64,000 bases of DNA from Caballeronia sp. Lep1P3 (GCF_022879595.1 NZ_CP084266.1:620001-684000); one strand, 5' to 3'; positions 1 through 10,290 are shown, numbered from the stretch's first letter. Numbers and translations: made by a program. Notes: generated from the sequence alone by a model not told the origin.

Positions 1-1104
1 ATGGTTCCAACGATGACCGACTCCGCATTCAAGAACGACCCGGCACACGCGCCGCGCCTCACGAGCCTCTCGCACGGCGGCGGCTGCGGCTGCAAGATCG
101 CGCCTGGCCTGCTCGCCGACCTGCTTAAGCGCAGCGCGCCGCTGCCGGCGTTCCCGAATCTTCTCGTCGGCAACGACACCGCCGACGATGCTGCCGTCTA
201 CAAGCTCAACGATGAGCAGGCCATCGTCGCGACGACGGACTTTTTCATGCCGATCGTCGACGATCCCTTCGATTTCGGCCGCATCGCCGCGACCAACGCG
301 CTCTCCGATGTCTATGCGATGGGCGGCAAGCCGATCCTCGCGCTCGCGCTCGTCGGCATGCCGATCAACGTGCTGCCGCACGAAGTGATCGCAGAGGTGC
401 TGAAGGGCGGCGAATCGGTGTGCGCGGAGGCGGGCATTCCGGTCGCGGGCGGGCATTCCATCGACTCCGTCGAGCCGATTTACGGGCTCGCGGCGCTCGG
501 CATCGTGCATCCTTCGCGCGTGAAGCGTAACGCCGCCGCGCGCGCGGGCGACGTGCTGATTCTCGGCAAGCCGCTCGGCGTTGGCGTGCTGTCGGCGGCA
601 CTCAAGAAAGACAAGCTCGACGCCGCCGGCTATGCCGCGATGATCGCCGCGACGACCAAGCTGAACCGCCCCGGCGCGGACCTCGCGCAACTCGACGGCG
701 TGCATGCGCTGACCGATGTCACCGGCTTCGGCCTGCTCGGTCACACGCTCGAACTCGCGCGCGGCGCGGGCCTCACGGCGCGCATCCGCTATGCGGACCT
801 GCCGTGGCTGCCGCAGGTTCAGGACTTCGTGCGCGCGGGCACTTTCACGGGCGCATCGGGGCGCAACTGGGCGGCCTACGGCGCGGATGTTTTCCTCAGC
901 GATTCGCTCAGTGACTCGCTCGACGTTTCAATCGAAGCGGCCCGCGCCTTGCTCACCGATCCGCAGACATCGGGCGGCCTGCTCGTGTCGTGCGCGCCGC
1001 AAGCGGTCGACGACGTGCTCGCGATCTTCCGCGCCGACGGCTTCGGCGAGGCAGCGGTCATCGGCGAGATGACGAATGGCGCGGGCCGCGTCGAGGTGCG
1101 ATAA
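1..1104 (+). CDS. selD: Selenide, water dikinase SelD
   Basis: SelD makes selenophosphate from selenide and ATP, the selenium donor for selenocysteine and selenouridine synthesis in the cytoplasm. The N-terminal GGCGCK motif places Cys29 and Lys32 at the positions of E. coli Cys17 and Lys20, so this is the cysteine form and not a selenocysteine form. The AIRS/PurM-like body follows, including the TDVTGFGLLGH motif. The length, 367 residues, is close to the usual 350. The frame opens at base 1, so the true start cannot be tested for upstream sequence; the ATG at base 13 is an alternative. No selA/selB lies in this window. Confidence 0.95.
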   Translation: MVPTMTDSAFKNDPAHAPRLTSLSHGGGCGCKIAPGLLADLLKRSAPLPAFPNLLVGNDTADDAAVYKLNDEQAIVATTDFFMPIVDDPFDFGRIAATNALSDVYAMGGKPILALALVGMPINVLPHEVIAEVLKGGESVCAEAGIPVAGGHSIDSVEPIYGLAALGIVHPSRVKRNAAARAGDVLILGKPLGVGVLSAALKKDKLDAAGYAAMIAATTKLNRPGADLAQLDGVHALTDVTGFGLLGHTLELARGAGLTARIRYADLPWLPQVQDFVRAGTFTGASGRNWAAYGADVFLSDSLSDSLDVSIEAARALLTDPQTSGGLLVSCAPQAVDDVLAIFRADGFGEAAVIGEMTNGAGRVEVR

Positions 1105-1138
1105 CGCCGCTTCCATTCACAACGATCAGCAGGTGGAC

Positions 1139-2068
1139 ATGAAGGAAGAATCGCCGAAAGCTATCTTCTACGCGCTCGCCGCGAACCTGGGCATCGCCGT
1201 CTGCAAGTTCGGCGCGGCTGCGTTCACCGGCTCGGGCGCGATGTTCGCCGAAGCCATTCATTCCACCGCCGACTGCGGCAATCAACTGCTGCTGCTTCTC
1301 GGCCTCAAGCGCTCGCAGGCGCCGGCCAATGCGCTGCATCCGCTCGGCTCGGGGCGCGAAGTCTATTTTTATGCGCTCGTCGTCGCGCTGCTGCTGTTTT
1401 TCGTGGGTGGGGCGTTCTCCGTGTACGAGGGCGCGCATCGGCTCATGCAGCGTGAACCGTTGACCAATCCCATCGTCGCGCTCGTGATTCTGGGCGTATC
1501 CGTCGTGCTCGAAGCGTTCTCGCTGGCGGGCGCCATGCGCGAGATTCGCAAGACCACGCCGAACAAATCCTTGTGGCGATGGTTCCGCGAGACGCGCGAA
1601 TCGGAATTGCTCGTCGTCGCGGGCGAGGACGTGGCGGCGCTCGCGGGCCTGGCCATCGCGTTCTCGGCGGTGCTGCTCACGATGATCACCGGCAATCCCG
1701 CGTTCGACGCAGCCGGATCCATCGGCGTGGGCGTGCTGCTCATGGTGATCGCGTTTCTGGTCGCGCGCGAAGTGAAGTCGATGATCGTCGGCGAATCCGC
1801 AAGTCCCGAAGTGCGCAAGGCCATCGACGCATATCTGCGCGGCAGGCCCGAAGTCACGCGCATCATGAGTCTCATCACGCTGCAATGGGGCAAGCACATC
1901 GTGGTCGCAGTGCAGGCCGAGATGATCGATTACGCGAGCGGCCGCGCCATGATCGACGCAATCAACGTGATCGAAGACGATTTGCAGCGCGCCTTTCCTC
2001 AAGTGCGCTGGGTGTTCTTCGAGCCGGACGTCGCACGTAAAGCGCGCGAGCCGGCTGCGGCGGCCTGA
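1139..2068 (+). CDS. Cation diffusion facilitator (ZnT9-like) transporter
   Basis: A 309-residue inner-membrane protein of the CDF family, which export divalent metals such as Zn, Mn or Co by proton antiport. TM2 carries HSTADCGNQ (the HxxxD metal site) and TM5 carries EDVAALAGLAIA, an acidic variant seen in the ZnT9-like branch. A C-terminal cytoplasmic domain follows the sixth helix. I place the start at ATG 1139 because AGGTGG precedes it at 6-8 bases; an upstream ATG at 1076 would overlap selD and adds unrelated residues. It lies 34 bases after selD. The metal specificity cannot be read from the sequence. Confidence 0.88.
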   Translation: MKEESPKAIFYALAANLGIAVCKFGAAAFTGSGAMFAEAIHSTADCGNQLLLLLGLKRSQAPANALHPLGSGREVYFYALVVALLLFFVGGAFSVYEGAHRLMQREPLTNPIVALVILGVSVVLEAFSLAGAMREIRKTTPNKSLWRWFRETRESELLVVAGEDVAALAGLAIAFSAVLLTMITGNPAFDAAGSIGVGVLLMVIAFLVAREVKSMIVGESASPEVRKAIDAYLRGRPEVTRIMSLITLQWGKHIVVAVQAEMIDYASGRAMIDAINVIEDDLQRAFPQVRWVFFEPDVARKAREPAAAA

Positions 2069-2377
2069 ATCGCGGCCATTTCCCCGCATCATCCGCATTG
2101 CCCGCATCGCGCCTCGTGCCGCAAAACGCGGAGCGGGAGCGCCAAGTGCTACACCGACAAACCTGCTCTCAATCACCGTTGCTTACTCCGGCAGTGCGAA
2201 TGATCGATCATTGGTTCTTGAAAGCCGTTCCAATTTCAGCGCGTTAGCAGACTTCGTACGCGATGCGGGCAGGATCATGCCAAATAAGGCCGCATCGCAC
2301 GAAGGGCATCGCGTTGACGCAAGTCGTGCGCGTCGTCCGCATCGAGTCCCCGAAATTTCGCGATCTTCATCCGACCC
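2069..2377. other. Intergenic region with a 14-bp palindrome
   Basis: No gene is evident between the CDF transporter and the MscS-type channel. A perfect palindrome AATGATCGATCATT lies at 2199-2212, about 165 bases before the channel start, and could be an operator. I see no convincing terminator or promoter hexamers. Confidence 0.4.
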
Positions 2378-4930
2378 ATGCGCAAACTACTCATCGTCGT
2401 CTATTTCCTCGCCGTATCGAGCCTGCTCTCGATCGTTTCCCAATCCGCCGATGCCGCCGCGCCCGCGCAGTCCGCTTCGCAACCGGCGGTCGCCCTTACG
2501 CCGCAGCAGGCGCGCGATGCGCTCTCGGTCCTGAACGACCCGCAGCGCCGCGCGCAACTCTCCGATACGCTGCGCGCGGTTGCCGCTGCCGGTGCGCTCG
2601 CGGCGCCCGCGAGCGGCGCGCAAGGCGCATCGGCGGCGGCGCCGGCCTCCGGCGCATCCGGCGTGCTTGCCAACTCGCTGAAGGCCAACGGCCTCGCCTC
2701 GCAGATATCGCGTCAGGCAGGCAACTGGCTCGTCCATTTCGGCTCGGGTCTGCGGCATTCCGTGGCCGCGCTGCTGAACATCCGCTCGGTGGTCTACTGG
2801 TGGCGCGACCGGCTCGACAGCGAGCAGGAGCGCGCGATGATCGCGCATGTCGCGTGGGCGGTGCTGTTGTCGCTGTTGCCGGCGCTCGTGATCGAATACT
2901 TCGCGGCGCGGCTGCTCCGGAAGCCCTGCGAGAAGATCGCGGCACGCGGCGTCGCGGATGCCGAAGTGAGCGATCCGCAACTCGTGCAGGAAGAACGCGC
3001 GGCGGAACATGCGGAGGACACGGCGCAACGCTATGGCGACGACGCGCAGAAGCACGTTGCCGAACGCAAGGCCGACGCCGCGCGCGGCAAGCGCCACGCG
3101 GCGCGGCACTGGACCTTGCTGCGCCGTCTTCCGAACGCGCTGCTGCATCTCGTGTTGAATCTGATTCCACTTGGCGTGTTCATCGGCGCGGCGACGGTTC
3201 TGATGTCCGTGCTCATCGACGACAACACGACCGAAGCGCACGTCGCCGGCGCGCTGATCGACGTGTATCTCGTGTGCCGCCTCGTGATGATCGCGTTCGG
3301 CTTCTTCTTCGCGCCGCATGCGCGCGGGCTTCGGCTCATCCAGATGCGCGATCAGTACACGGCTTACACGCATCGCTGGCTGCGGCGCATCGTGATCGTC
3401 GGCGGGGCGGGCATCGCGCTCGCCAATGCATGCGAGCCGCTCGGCCTTTCGGACGCGGCGCACATCGCGATTCTCAAGATCGTCACGCTCGTCGTGCATC
3501 TGATGATCGCGTGGGTGATCTTCGAATCGCGGCGAAGCGTCGGCGAGAGCATTCGCCAGCGCATGACGGGGTATCGCTCGGTCGCGCTCGTCGGCGGCTG
3601 GGTGGCCGATGTCTGGGCCGGCGTCGCGATTTTCTTCGTGATGGCGCTGTGGTTCGTGTGGGCGCTCGGCGTGCAGAACGGATACGCAACACTGTTCCAT
3701 CTCGGCGGCGTGTCGCTGCTGGTGCTGGTCGGCTCGCGCGTCGCGGCGATCGTCGCGTTCGGCGCGCTCGGCAGGCTTTTCCGCGACAACGAGGACGAGG
3801 ACTTCGCGAGCCGATCGATCGCGCATCGCCATGCGTATCGCTATTACCCGCTGCTGCGGCGCATCGCGCAGACGGTCATCGGCGTGGCGACGCTCATCGC
3901 GCTGCTCGAAGTGTGGGGCGTGCATGTCGTGCGCTTTTTTACGTCGGGCGGCGTGGGCAACCGGCTCGCGTCCGCACTCCTCACGATCGCCGTCGCCGCG
4001 GTGTTCGCGGTGCTCGTCTGGGAGACGGCCAACGTGATGGTCGAGCGCCGTCTGGAAGAATGGAACACCACGGGCGACCGCGTGCGCGCCGCGCGCCTGC
4101 GCACGCTCTTGCCGATGATGCGTACCGCGCTGCTCGTCGTCATCGGGATGGTGGTCGTGCTGACGGGCTTGTCGGAGATCGGCGTGAATACGGCGCCGCT
4201 GCTCGCCAGCGCGAGCATCTTCGGCGTCGCGCTCGGCTTCGGCTCGCAAAAGCTCGTGCAGGACTTCATCACCGGCATCTTTTTGTTGATGGAAAACGCG
4301 ATGCAGGTCGGTGACTGGGTGACAGTCGCGGGCGTGTCGGGCACGGTCGAGTATCTGTCGATTCGCACGGTGCGGCTGCGCGGCGGCGACGGTTCGCTCT
4401 ACACGGTGCCGTTCAGCTCGGTGACGACGGTGAACAACACGAATCGCGGCATCGGCAACGCGGCGGTGCGCGTGTCGATTGCGCTCGGCCAGGACGTCGA
4501 TCTCGCTATCTCGACGCTCAAGGAGATCGGCACCGCCTTGCGCGAGGACGCAGCGTTCAGCGACGGCATCCTCTCCGACTTCAGCTTCTGGGGCGTCGAT
4601 GCCGTCGACGGCTCCACCGTCACGCTCGCCGGGCAGATCCAATGCCGCGACAGCGCGCGCTGGCCGGTGCAGCGCGAATTCAACCGCCGCATTCTCAACG
4701 AGTTCACGGCGCGCGGCATCGAGATCGCGAATCCGCAGCGCAACTTTGTGATTGTCGGCGGCAACGGGCACGAGACGGCGCAGGAGCTTCAGGAGGACAG
4801 CGAACAGGCGGGTGCCGAGCAGCGCGCGGAGTCGTCGAAGGCGGCGCAGCATCCGACAAACGAAGCGGCGGCGGGCAGCGACGTGGCATCGAGCGCGCCG
4901 CCGCCGCGAGGCGCGCAGAGCGGCGCCTGA
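2378..4930 (+). CDS. Large MscS-family mechanosensitive channel
   Basis: An 850-residue multi-pass inner-membrane protein. A signal peptide (about residues 1-26) is followed by an Ala-rich periplasmic segment, several hydrophobic helices, a charged loop near 190-240 and more helices. The conserved MscS pore and beta domain spans about residues 590-780, with the pore-lining ALGFGSQKLVQDFITG followed by GDWV and VPFSSV. This long architecture resembles E. coli YbiO/YbdG-type channels, which release solutes on osmotic downshock. A Gln/Glu/Ala-rich tail ends the protein. The Shine-Dalgarno sequence before ATG 2378 is weak. Confidence 0.9.
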   Translation: MRKLLIVVYFLAVSSLLSIVSQSADAAAPAQSASQPAVALTPQQARDALSVLNDPQRRAQLSDTLRAVAAAGALAAPASGAQGASAAAPASGASGVLANSLKANGLASQISRQAGNWLVHFGSGLRHSVAALLNIRSVVYWWRDRLDSEQERAMIAHVAWAVLLSLLPALVIEYFAARLLRKPCEKIAARGVADAEVSDPQLVQEERAAEHAEDTAQRYGDDAQKHVAERKADAARGKRHAARHWTLLRRLPNALLHLVLNLIPLGVFIGAATVLMSVLIDDNTTEAHVAGALIDVYLVCRLVMIAFGFFFAPHARGLRLIQMRDQYTAYTHRWLRRIVIVGGAGIALANACEPLGLSDAAHIAILKIVTLVVHLMIAWVIFESRRSVGESIRQRMTGYRSVALVGGWVADVWAGVAIFFVMALWFVWALGVQNGYATLFHLGGVSLLVLVGSRVAAIVAFGALGRLFRDNEDEDFASRSIAHRHAYRYYPLLRRIAQTVIGVATLIALLEVWGVHVVRFFTSGGVGNRLASALLTIAVAAVFAVLVWETANVMVERRLEEWNTTGDRVRAARLRTLLPMMRTALLVVIGMVVVLTGLSEIGVNTAPLLASASIFGVALGFGSQKLVQDFITGIFLLMENAMQVGDWVTVAGVSGTVEYLSIRTVRLRGGDGSLYTVPFSSVTTVNNTNRGIGNAAVRVSIALGQDVDLAISTLKEIGTALREDAAFSDGILSDFSFWGVDAVDGSTVTLAGQIQCRDSARWPVQREFNRRILNEFTARGIEIANPQRNFVIVGGNGHETAQELQEDSEQAGAEQRAESSKAAQHPTNEAAAGSDVASSAPPPRGAQSGA

Positions 4931-5063
4931 TTCGCGGCTGAGCGGGGCGGCGGCGGGCCGCTCGGAACTGCTTATCGGGGCTTCTATAATCGTCCGGGCG
5001 GGCCGCGCCGGAGCACGTTGCACGGCGCGGCCTTCCTTCGAAGTTCGAACCTTCACGAGGACG

Positions 5064-6239
5064 ATGCCCGCCATGAAAATCGCCGCCCGCTTTCAACCTG
5101 TCCAATTCCCGCGCACGCGCATAGAAGCGCCCAGGAAAGCGCTGCGAGCCTCGCTCGCCGCTGCGGGCCTCGCCGTGCTTTACAGCTTCACCGGATGCGC
5201 GTTCGGGCAGCAATCCGACGACTCCAGCGGCGACCGTCACGGCGATGGCGGCCGTCACGTCAAGGTCATGATCGTCACGATGTTCGGGCCGGAAGGACAA
5301 ATCTGGCTCGACAAGCTCGGTCCGTGGCAGACGGTCAGCGTGCCGGGCCTGTCGCCCGATTATCCCGACGTGCACTGCAATCGCGACGACGTCTGCGTCA
5401 TCACGACGGGCATGGGACACGCGAACGCGGCGGCGTCGATCATGGCGCTCACGTTTTCTGACCGGCTGGATCTGCGGCACACGTACTTTCTGATTGCGGG
5501 CATTGCGGGCATCGATCCGGCGCGCGGCACGCTCGGCTCGGCGGCGTGGGCGAAATATCTCGTCGATTTCGGCATTCAGTGGGAAATCGACGCGCGCGAG
5601 AAACCGGCGGACTGGCCGACCGGTTTTCTCGGCATCAACACGAAAAGCCCGCACGACAAACCGCCGCTCGACTATCGCACGGAGGTTTTCGCGCTGAATG
5701 CATCGCTTGCCGACGCGGCGTATGCGCTTTCGCGCAACGTGACGCTTTCCGATAGCGACGAAGCGAAAGTCGCGCGCGCCAAATTCAATTACGCGCCGGC
5801 CAATCAGCCGCCGCGCGTCATTCAGTGCGACACGCTCGCGGGCGATACCTGGTGGTCCGGTAAATACATCGGGGAACGGGCGCGTTACTGGACGAGGCTT
5901 CTGACCGACGGGCAGGGCGTCTATTGCACGACCCAGCAGGAAGACAACGCGACGTTCGAAGCGCTCAAGCGCGCGGCGAGCGTCAAGCGTGTGGACTTGT
6001 CTCGCGTGGCGGCACTGCGCGCCGGATCGGACTTCGACCGACCATACGAAGGACAGACCGCCGCCGACAATCTTCTGAACTATTCGGCACAGGGAGGATT
6101 TACACCTGCCATCCAGAATTTGTATTCAACCGGAAATCCGTTCGTGCAAGAAATCGTCGCTCATTGGGGCGCATGGCGCAAAGGCGTACCGCAACGGGAA
6201 AGGCGATCGGGCAGTGTAATAGTGGCCTTGTCGCATTAG
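5064..6239 (+). CDS. Purine nucleoside permease (NUP family), exported
   Basis: A 391-residue protein resembling the NUP/purine nucleoside permease family, whose fold is related to nucleoside phosphorylases. The N-terminus has a hydrophobic export signal ending in FTGC, which could be a lipobox. The mature part has family-typical segments such as VTMFGPEGQIW, TTGMGHANAAAS and IAGIAGIDP. ATG 5064 and ATG 5073 are both possible starts because GAGG at 5057-5060 lies 3 or 12 bases away. The frame is open far upstream, but that part overlaps the channel gene and is not protein-like. Transport itself is assigned by family name only. A strong terminator follows at 6271. Confidence 0.8.
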   Translation: MPAMKIAARFQPVQFPRTRIEAPRKALRASLAAAGLAVLYSFTGCAFGQQSDDSSGDRHGDGGRHVKVMIVTMFGPEGQIWLDKLGPWQTVSVPGLSPDYPDVHCNRDDVCVITTGMGHANAAASIMALTFSDRLDLRHTYFLIAGIAGIDPARGTLGSAAWAKYLVDFGIQWEIDAREKPADWPTGFLGINTKSPHDKPPLDYRTEVFALNASLADAAYALSRNVTLSDSDEAKVARAKFNYAPANQPPRVIQCDTLAGDTWWSGKYIGERARYWTRLLTDGQGVYCTTQQEDNATFEALKRAASVKRVDLSRVAALRAGSDFDRPYEGQTAADNLLNYSAQGGFTPAIQNLYSTGNPFVQEIVAHWGAWRKGVPQRERRSGSVIVALSH

Positions 6240-6270
6240 TAACAGCAGATCGGCATAAGTTACATCTTGA

Positions 6271-6307
6271 GCCGCGAACCGGTAATTTCCGGTATCGCGG
6301 CTTTTTT
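6271..6307 (+). terminator. Rho-independent terminator after the NUP gene
   Basis: A long stem, GCCGCGAACCGG (6271-6282) with CCGGTATCGCGGC (6289-6301) and a short AT-rich loop, is followed by TTTTTT. It separates the nucleoside permease gene from the flhDC leader. Confidence 0.85.
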
Positions 6308-6546
6308 ACCGCTTTTCGCTTTATTCCCAGCGTAAAAAAATAGCCGCAAAAGGTGTCAACCGAACGCCGCAATGCCCCGTTGTTGCGGGCGTCAGGCAAT
6401 TACTCCGATTAAAACACAGCCTACCGATTTGCGAACGAACGAACGGAAATCCGGCCAAACGACGCGGTCAAAGTTGCCGGTCTTTCAGGCGAGCAAACGT
6501 TACCGATGCTAAGTGTTGTTTGCAACAAAATATTATTGAGACGGTC

Positions 6547-6575
6547 TTGCAATCGTTTGGGGCGGTACTTAGAAT
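6547..6575 (+). promoter_or_regulatory. Sigma70-like promoter of flhDC
   Basis: TTGCAA (6547-6552) and TAGAAT (6570-6575) are separated by exactly 17 bases. The predicted start of transcription near 6582 gives a leader of about 130 bases before flhD. The 470-base region 6240-6711 holds no gene. A long flhDC leader is the usual place for regulator and small-RNA input, but I cannot identify specific sites. Confidence 0.6.
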
Positions 6576-6711
6576 CCGTTTCACAGTGTTGTTACAAGAT
6601 GTAACGCCCTGTATCAAAGTACATAGCCGGGCAGAACGAGTCCGGTGAGGCACAAAAAAGATATCGGCAAAAGCCGGCGGGAAATTCGGGGATTTACTGG
6701 AAGCAGCAACC

Positions 6712-7029
6712 ATGAACGGTCGCGAGACGCTGGAATCGATCCGGGAAATCAACTTGTCGTACATCATGCTCGCACAGCGTCTGCTGCGCGAGGACCGGGC
6801 CATCGGGATGTTCCGGCTCGGGCTGTCGGCTGAACTGGCCGACTTGTTGTCGGGACTCACGCTCGCACAGGTCGTGAAGCTCGCGCAATCCGACAACCTG
6901 CTGTGCGCATTCCGTTTCAACGATCACACGATGCTGTCGGCACTGACGCAACCCGCGAAAAACGCGGACATCGCGCCGACGCACGCGGCAATCCTGCTGG
7001 CTGGCCAGCCGGCCGAACAGTTCGCTTAA
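6712..7029 (+). CDS. flhD: Flagellar master regulator subunit FlhD
   Basis: FlhD combines with FlhC in a heterohexamer that activates class II flagellar promoters. The 105-residue protein has the family pattern from its start (IREINLSYIMLAQRLLRED, then an FRLGLS segment). GGAAG precedes ATG 6712 at a suitable distance. flhC follows after 17 bases, as in other enterics and betaproteobacteria. No flagellar structural genes are in this window, so flhDC stands apart here. Confidence 0.95.
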   Translation: MNGRETLESIREINLSYIMLAQRLLREDRAIGMFRLGLSAELADLLSGLTLAQVVKLAQSDNLLCAFRFNDHTMLSALTQPAKNADIAPTHAAILLAGQPAEQFA

Positions 7030-7046
7030 GAGAGACGGAGCGAGCC

Positions 7047-7718
7047 ATGCTGAAGAAGAGCCTCACCGAAGACGCCCAGGAAGTGTTCCGCGCCATTGCG
7101 CTGATCGAGCTCGGTGCGCGCATGCAAGTGCTGGAGAGCGAACTCACGCTCTCGCGGGACCGCATGATTCGTCTCTATCGCGAAGTGAAGGGCGTTTCGC
7201 CGCCCAAGGGCATGCTGCCGTTTTCGGCGGACTGGTACATGACGTGGCTTGCCAATATCCACGCATCGCTTTTCTACAACACCTATACGTTCCTCAAGAA
7301 CGAAGCCGGTTGTTCGCATCTCGATGCGCTCACCAAAGGGTATCGGCTGTATCTCGAGCATTGCAGTCATAGCGGCGCCGAGGCGGTACTCGACCTTACG
7401 CGGGCCTGGACTCTTGTGCGCTTCTTCGACGCGGGCATGCTGCAGATGACCAAATGCTGCCGCTGCACCGGGAAGTTCGTCGCACACAAACATGATTTGC
7501 AGAACAACGTGGTGTGCGGGGCCTGCCAGCCGCCGTCACGCGCGGGGAAGACCAAGAAAGCGGCGGCCGCTCGACAGGCCGTTAAAGAAGCCGCTCTGGA
7601 GGTAGTGTCAAGCAAGAGCGAAGTGCCGCAAGCCCCGGAATATTCGGAGCAGATTGCACTCGATAACGTGACGGCTCTGCAGCCGCCACGCGCGAGCCTG
7701 GTCGCACAGGCTGCTTAG
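7047..7718 (+). CDS. flhC: Flagellar master regulator subunit FlhC
   Basis: FlhC is the DNA-binding, zinc-containing partner of FlhD. Four cysteines, Cys137, Cys140, Cys157 and Cys160, fall at the same residue numbers as the E. coli zinc ligands. I chose ATG 7047, preceded by ACGGAG; an upstream in-frame start would overlap flhD. The protein is 223 residues, longer than E. coli FlhC (192), because of a Lys/Ala-rich C-terminal extension after about residue 165. A terminator-like hairpin follows at once. Confidence 0.95.
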   Translation: MLKKSLTEDAQEVFRAIALIELGARMQVLESELTLSRDRMIRLYREVKGVSPPKGMLPFSADWYMTWLANIHASLFYNTYTFLKNEAGCSHLDALTKGYRLYLEHCSHSGAEAVLDLTRAWTLVRFFDAGMLQMTKCCRCTGKFVAHKHDLQNNVVCGACQPPSRAGKTKKAAAARQAVKEAALEVVSSKSEVPQAPEYSEQIALDNVTALQPPRASLVAQAA

Positions 7719-7796
7719 GCGGTAGCGGCGCCGGGTTCGTCCTGCGGGGACCGTCTGCTTTCGATGGTGGACGCCGGCTTGCCGCTACCGCTTTTT
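7719..7796 (+). terminator. Terminator after flhC
   Basis: GCGGTAGCGGC (7719-7729) pairs perfectly with GCCGCTACCGC (7781-7791) and is followed by TTTTT. The 51-base loop is long and could itself fold. This is the likely 3' end of the flhDC transcript. Confidence 0.65.
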
Positions 7797-7881
7797 CCTT
7801 TTTGCATTCTTTATTCCGATGTGCGGCGTGCGTAGAATCGCGCGCCGCAATCGTATTCCGGGCCGCAAGTAAAATGCTTCG

Positions 7882-10290
7882 ATGGCACGCGCTATCGAAG
7901 GACTCGCCTTGGCTCAGGCATCTCATACGACACAGAAGGGCTTTCTGCTGACACGCCATTGGCGCGACACGGCGGACGGCACCGAAGTCGAATTCTGGCT
8001 CGCCACCGATGACGGCCCGCGCAAGGTCCGCATCGCGCGGCAAAGCCCGGTTGCATTCATTCGTGCGGAAGACCGCGAGAAGGCCGAGCCTCTCGTGCGC
8101 GCCATGCGCGATGCGCAATTGCGCGACTTGCCGCTCAGGGACTTTCGTCAGAAGCCGGTGCTCGGCCTCTATTGCGCGCAATACCGGCAACTGCTCGCCC
8201 TCGAAAAGACGCTGAAAAACGCAGGCGTCAATGTCTTCGAAGCCGATATCCGGCCGCCCGAACGCTATCTGATGGAGCGCTTCATTACGGCGCCCGTGTC
8301 GTTCGAAGGCGAGCCGCGCGACGGCGTGGTGCACAGCGAACTGAGAGCCGCGCCCGACTACCGCCCAACGCTGAAGCTCGTATCGCTCGATATCGAAACG
8401 AGCGCCAAAGGTGAACTCTATTCCATTGCGCTCGAAGGATGCGGCGCGCGTCACGTCTACATGCTCGGCCCGCCCAACGGCAACGCTCACGACGCCGACG
8501 CGCTTGCCTTCCACCTCGAATACTGCGCGACGCGCGCGGACATGCTGCATCGTTTCAATGCGTGGATCGCGGTTCATGATCCGGACGCGATCATCGGATG
8601 GAACGTCGTTCAATTCGATCTGCGCATTCTGCAAAAGCACGCCGACGAATATCGCGTGCCGCTCGCATTGGGCCGCGATGGCAGCGTCGTGGAATGGCGC
8701 GAACACGGCATGAAGCGCAATCATTTCTTCGTGTCGGTGGCGGGAAGACTCGTGATCGACGGCATCGAGGCGCTGCGGTCCGCGACGTTCAACTATCCTT
8801 CGTTCAGCCTCGAATACGTGGCTCAGGCGCTGCTCGGCGAAGGCAAGGCCATCGACAGTCCCTATGCGCGCATGGACGAAATCGAGCGCCGCTTTCAGGA
8901 GGACAAGCCCGCGCTTGCCCGCTATAACCTGAACGATTGCGAACTCGTCACGAAGATCTTCGAGAAGACCGAACTGCTCGCGTTTCTGCTCGAACGCGCG
9001 ACCGTCACCGGACTTGCCGCGGATCGCAGCGGCGGATCGGTGGCGGCGTTCACGCACTTGTACATGCCGCGCATGCACCGGTTAGGCTACGTCGCACCGA
9101 ATCTCGGAGACGTGCCCGAAGAAGCGAGTCCCGGCGGCTTCGTGATGGATTCGCGCCCGGGCCTCTACGATTCCGTCCTCGTGCTCGACTACAAGAGTCT
9201 GTATCCGTCGATCATTCGCACGTTTCTCATCGATCCCGTTGGCTTGGCGCAAGGCATGAGCGAGCATGACGATGCGCTCACCGTACCGGGCTTCCGTGGC
9301 GCGCGCTTCTCGCGCGACAAGCATTGTCTGCCCGCGATCGTGGCGCAAGTCTGGGAAGGGCGCGAAGCCGCGAAGCGTCAGCGCAACAAGCCGCTGTCGC
9401 AAGCGCTCAAGATCATCATGAATTCGTTCTATGGCGTACTTGGATCGAGCGGTTGTCGCTTCTTCGACCCACGGCTCGCCTCATCCATCACGATGCGCGG
9501 TCATGAAATCATGCATCGCACGCGCGAGTTGATCGAAGCGCGCGGCTACCGCGTCATTTACGGCGACACCGATTCGACCTTCGTGTGGCTGCGCCGCGCG
9601 CGCGATGAGGACGATGCCGCACGCATCGGCCGCGCGCTCGTCGAACATGTCAACGATCACTGGCGCTCGCATTTGAGCGAAACATTCGGACTCGAAAGCG
9701 CGCTCGAACTGCAATTCGAAACGCATTTCAGCCGATTTCTGATGCCGACGATTCGCGGCACCGAAGAAGGCAGCAAGAAGCGTTATGCGGGACTCACACA
9801 ACGCGCCGACGGCACCGAAGAAATCATCTATAAAGGGCTTGAGACGGTACGCACGGACTGGACGCCGCTTGCACAGCGTTTTCAGCAAGAGCTTTACATG
9901 CGCGTGTTCAAGGGTGCGCCTTATGAAGACTATGTGCGCGATTACGTCGAAAAGACGCGGCGCGGCGCGCTCGACGACTTGCTTATCTATCGCAAACGCC
10001 TGCGCCGCAGTCTCGACGAGTATCGGCGCAACGTGCCGCCGCATGTGCGCGCCGCGCGCACGGCCGACGAATACAACGCGCGGCAAGGGCGCCCGCTGCA
10101 GTACCAGAACGGCGGGTGGATCAGCTATGTGATGACGCTGGCGGGACCGGAGCCTGTGGAAGCACGTCGTGCGCCGATCGACTATGAGCACTACGTGACG
10201 AAGCAACTGCAGCCCGTGGCGGATGGCATCCTGCCATTTCTTCGCGATGACTTCACCGCGCTTATGTCGGGACAGCAGGAGTTGTTCTAG
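7882..10290 (+). CDS. polB: DNA polymerase II (family B)
   Basis: An 802-residue family B polymerase, the length of E. coli Pol II (783). The exonuclease I motif DIET is at 170-173. Polymerase motif A, DYKSLYPS, starts at Asp436. Motif B follows as [12 protein letters not shown], and motif C is YGDTDS with Asp562 and Asp564. Both the proofreading and polymerase catalytic residues are therefore present. Pol II acts in replication restart and lesion bypass and is SOS-controlled in E. coli, but I see no LexA-like box upstream. The RBS is weak; a downstream TTG near 7906 would match the shorter N-terminus of E. coli PolB. Confidence 0.95.
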   Translation: MARAIEGLALAQASHTTQKGFLLTRHWRDTADGTEVEFWLATDDGPRKVRIARQSPVAFIRAEDREKAEPLVRAMRDAQLRDLPLRDFRQKPVLGLYCAQYRQLLALEKTLKNAGVNVFEADIRPPERYLMERFITAPVSFEGEPRDGVVHSELRAAPDYRPTLKLVSLDIETSAKGELYSIALEGCGARHVYMLGPPNGNAHDADALAFHLEYCATRADMLHRFNAWIAVHDPDAIIGWNVVQFDLRILQKHADEYRVPLALGRDGSVVEWREHGMKRNHFFVSVAGRLVIDGIEALRSATFNYPSFSLEYVAQALLGEGKAIDSPYARMDEIERRFQEDKPALARYNLNDCELVTKIFEKTELLAFLLERATVTGLAADRSGGSVAAFTHLYMPRMHRLGYVAPNLGDVPEEASPGGFVMDSRPGLYDSVLVLDYKSLYPSIIRTFLIDPVGLAQGMSEHDDALTVPGFRGARFSRDKHCLPAIVAQVWEGREAAKRQRNKPLSQALKIIMNSFYGVLGSSGCRFFDPRLASSITMRGHEIMHRTRELIEARGYRVIYGDTDSTFVWLRRARDEDDAARIGRALVEHVNDHWRSHLSETFGLESALELQFETHFSRFLMPTIRGTEEGSKKRYAGLTQRADGTEEIIYKGLETVRTDWTPLAQRFQQELYMRVFKGAPYEDYVRDYVEKTRRGALDDLLIYRKRLRRSLDEYRRNVPPHVRAARTADEYNARQGRPLQYQNGGWISYVMTLAGPEPVEARRAPIDYEHYVTKQLQPVADGILPFLRDDFTALMSGQQELF

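Noticed and set aside
2387..5074. A long minus-strand open frame of 895 codons opposite the MscS-type channel gene
   Set aside because: It is a shadow of a GC-rich coding frame: its residues are mostly Arg, Ala, His and Asp with no motif, and the opposite strand has a clear channel protein.
7797..7881. A LexA/SOS box before polB
   Set aside because: No CTG-N10-CAG pattern close to the consensus could be found, although polB is SOS-controlled in E. coli.
7582..9078. A 498-codon minus-strand open frame opposite flhC and polB
   Set aside because: No ribosome site, no recognisable domain, and the plus strand encodes conserved polymerase motifs over the same bases.
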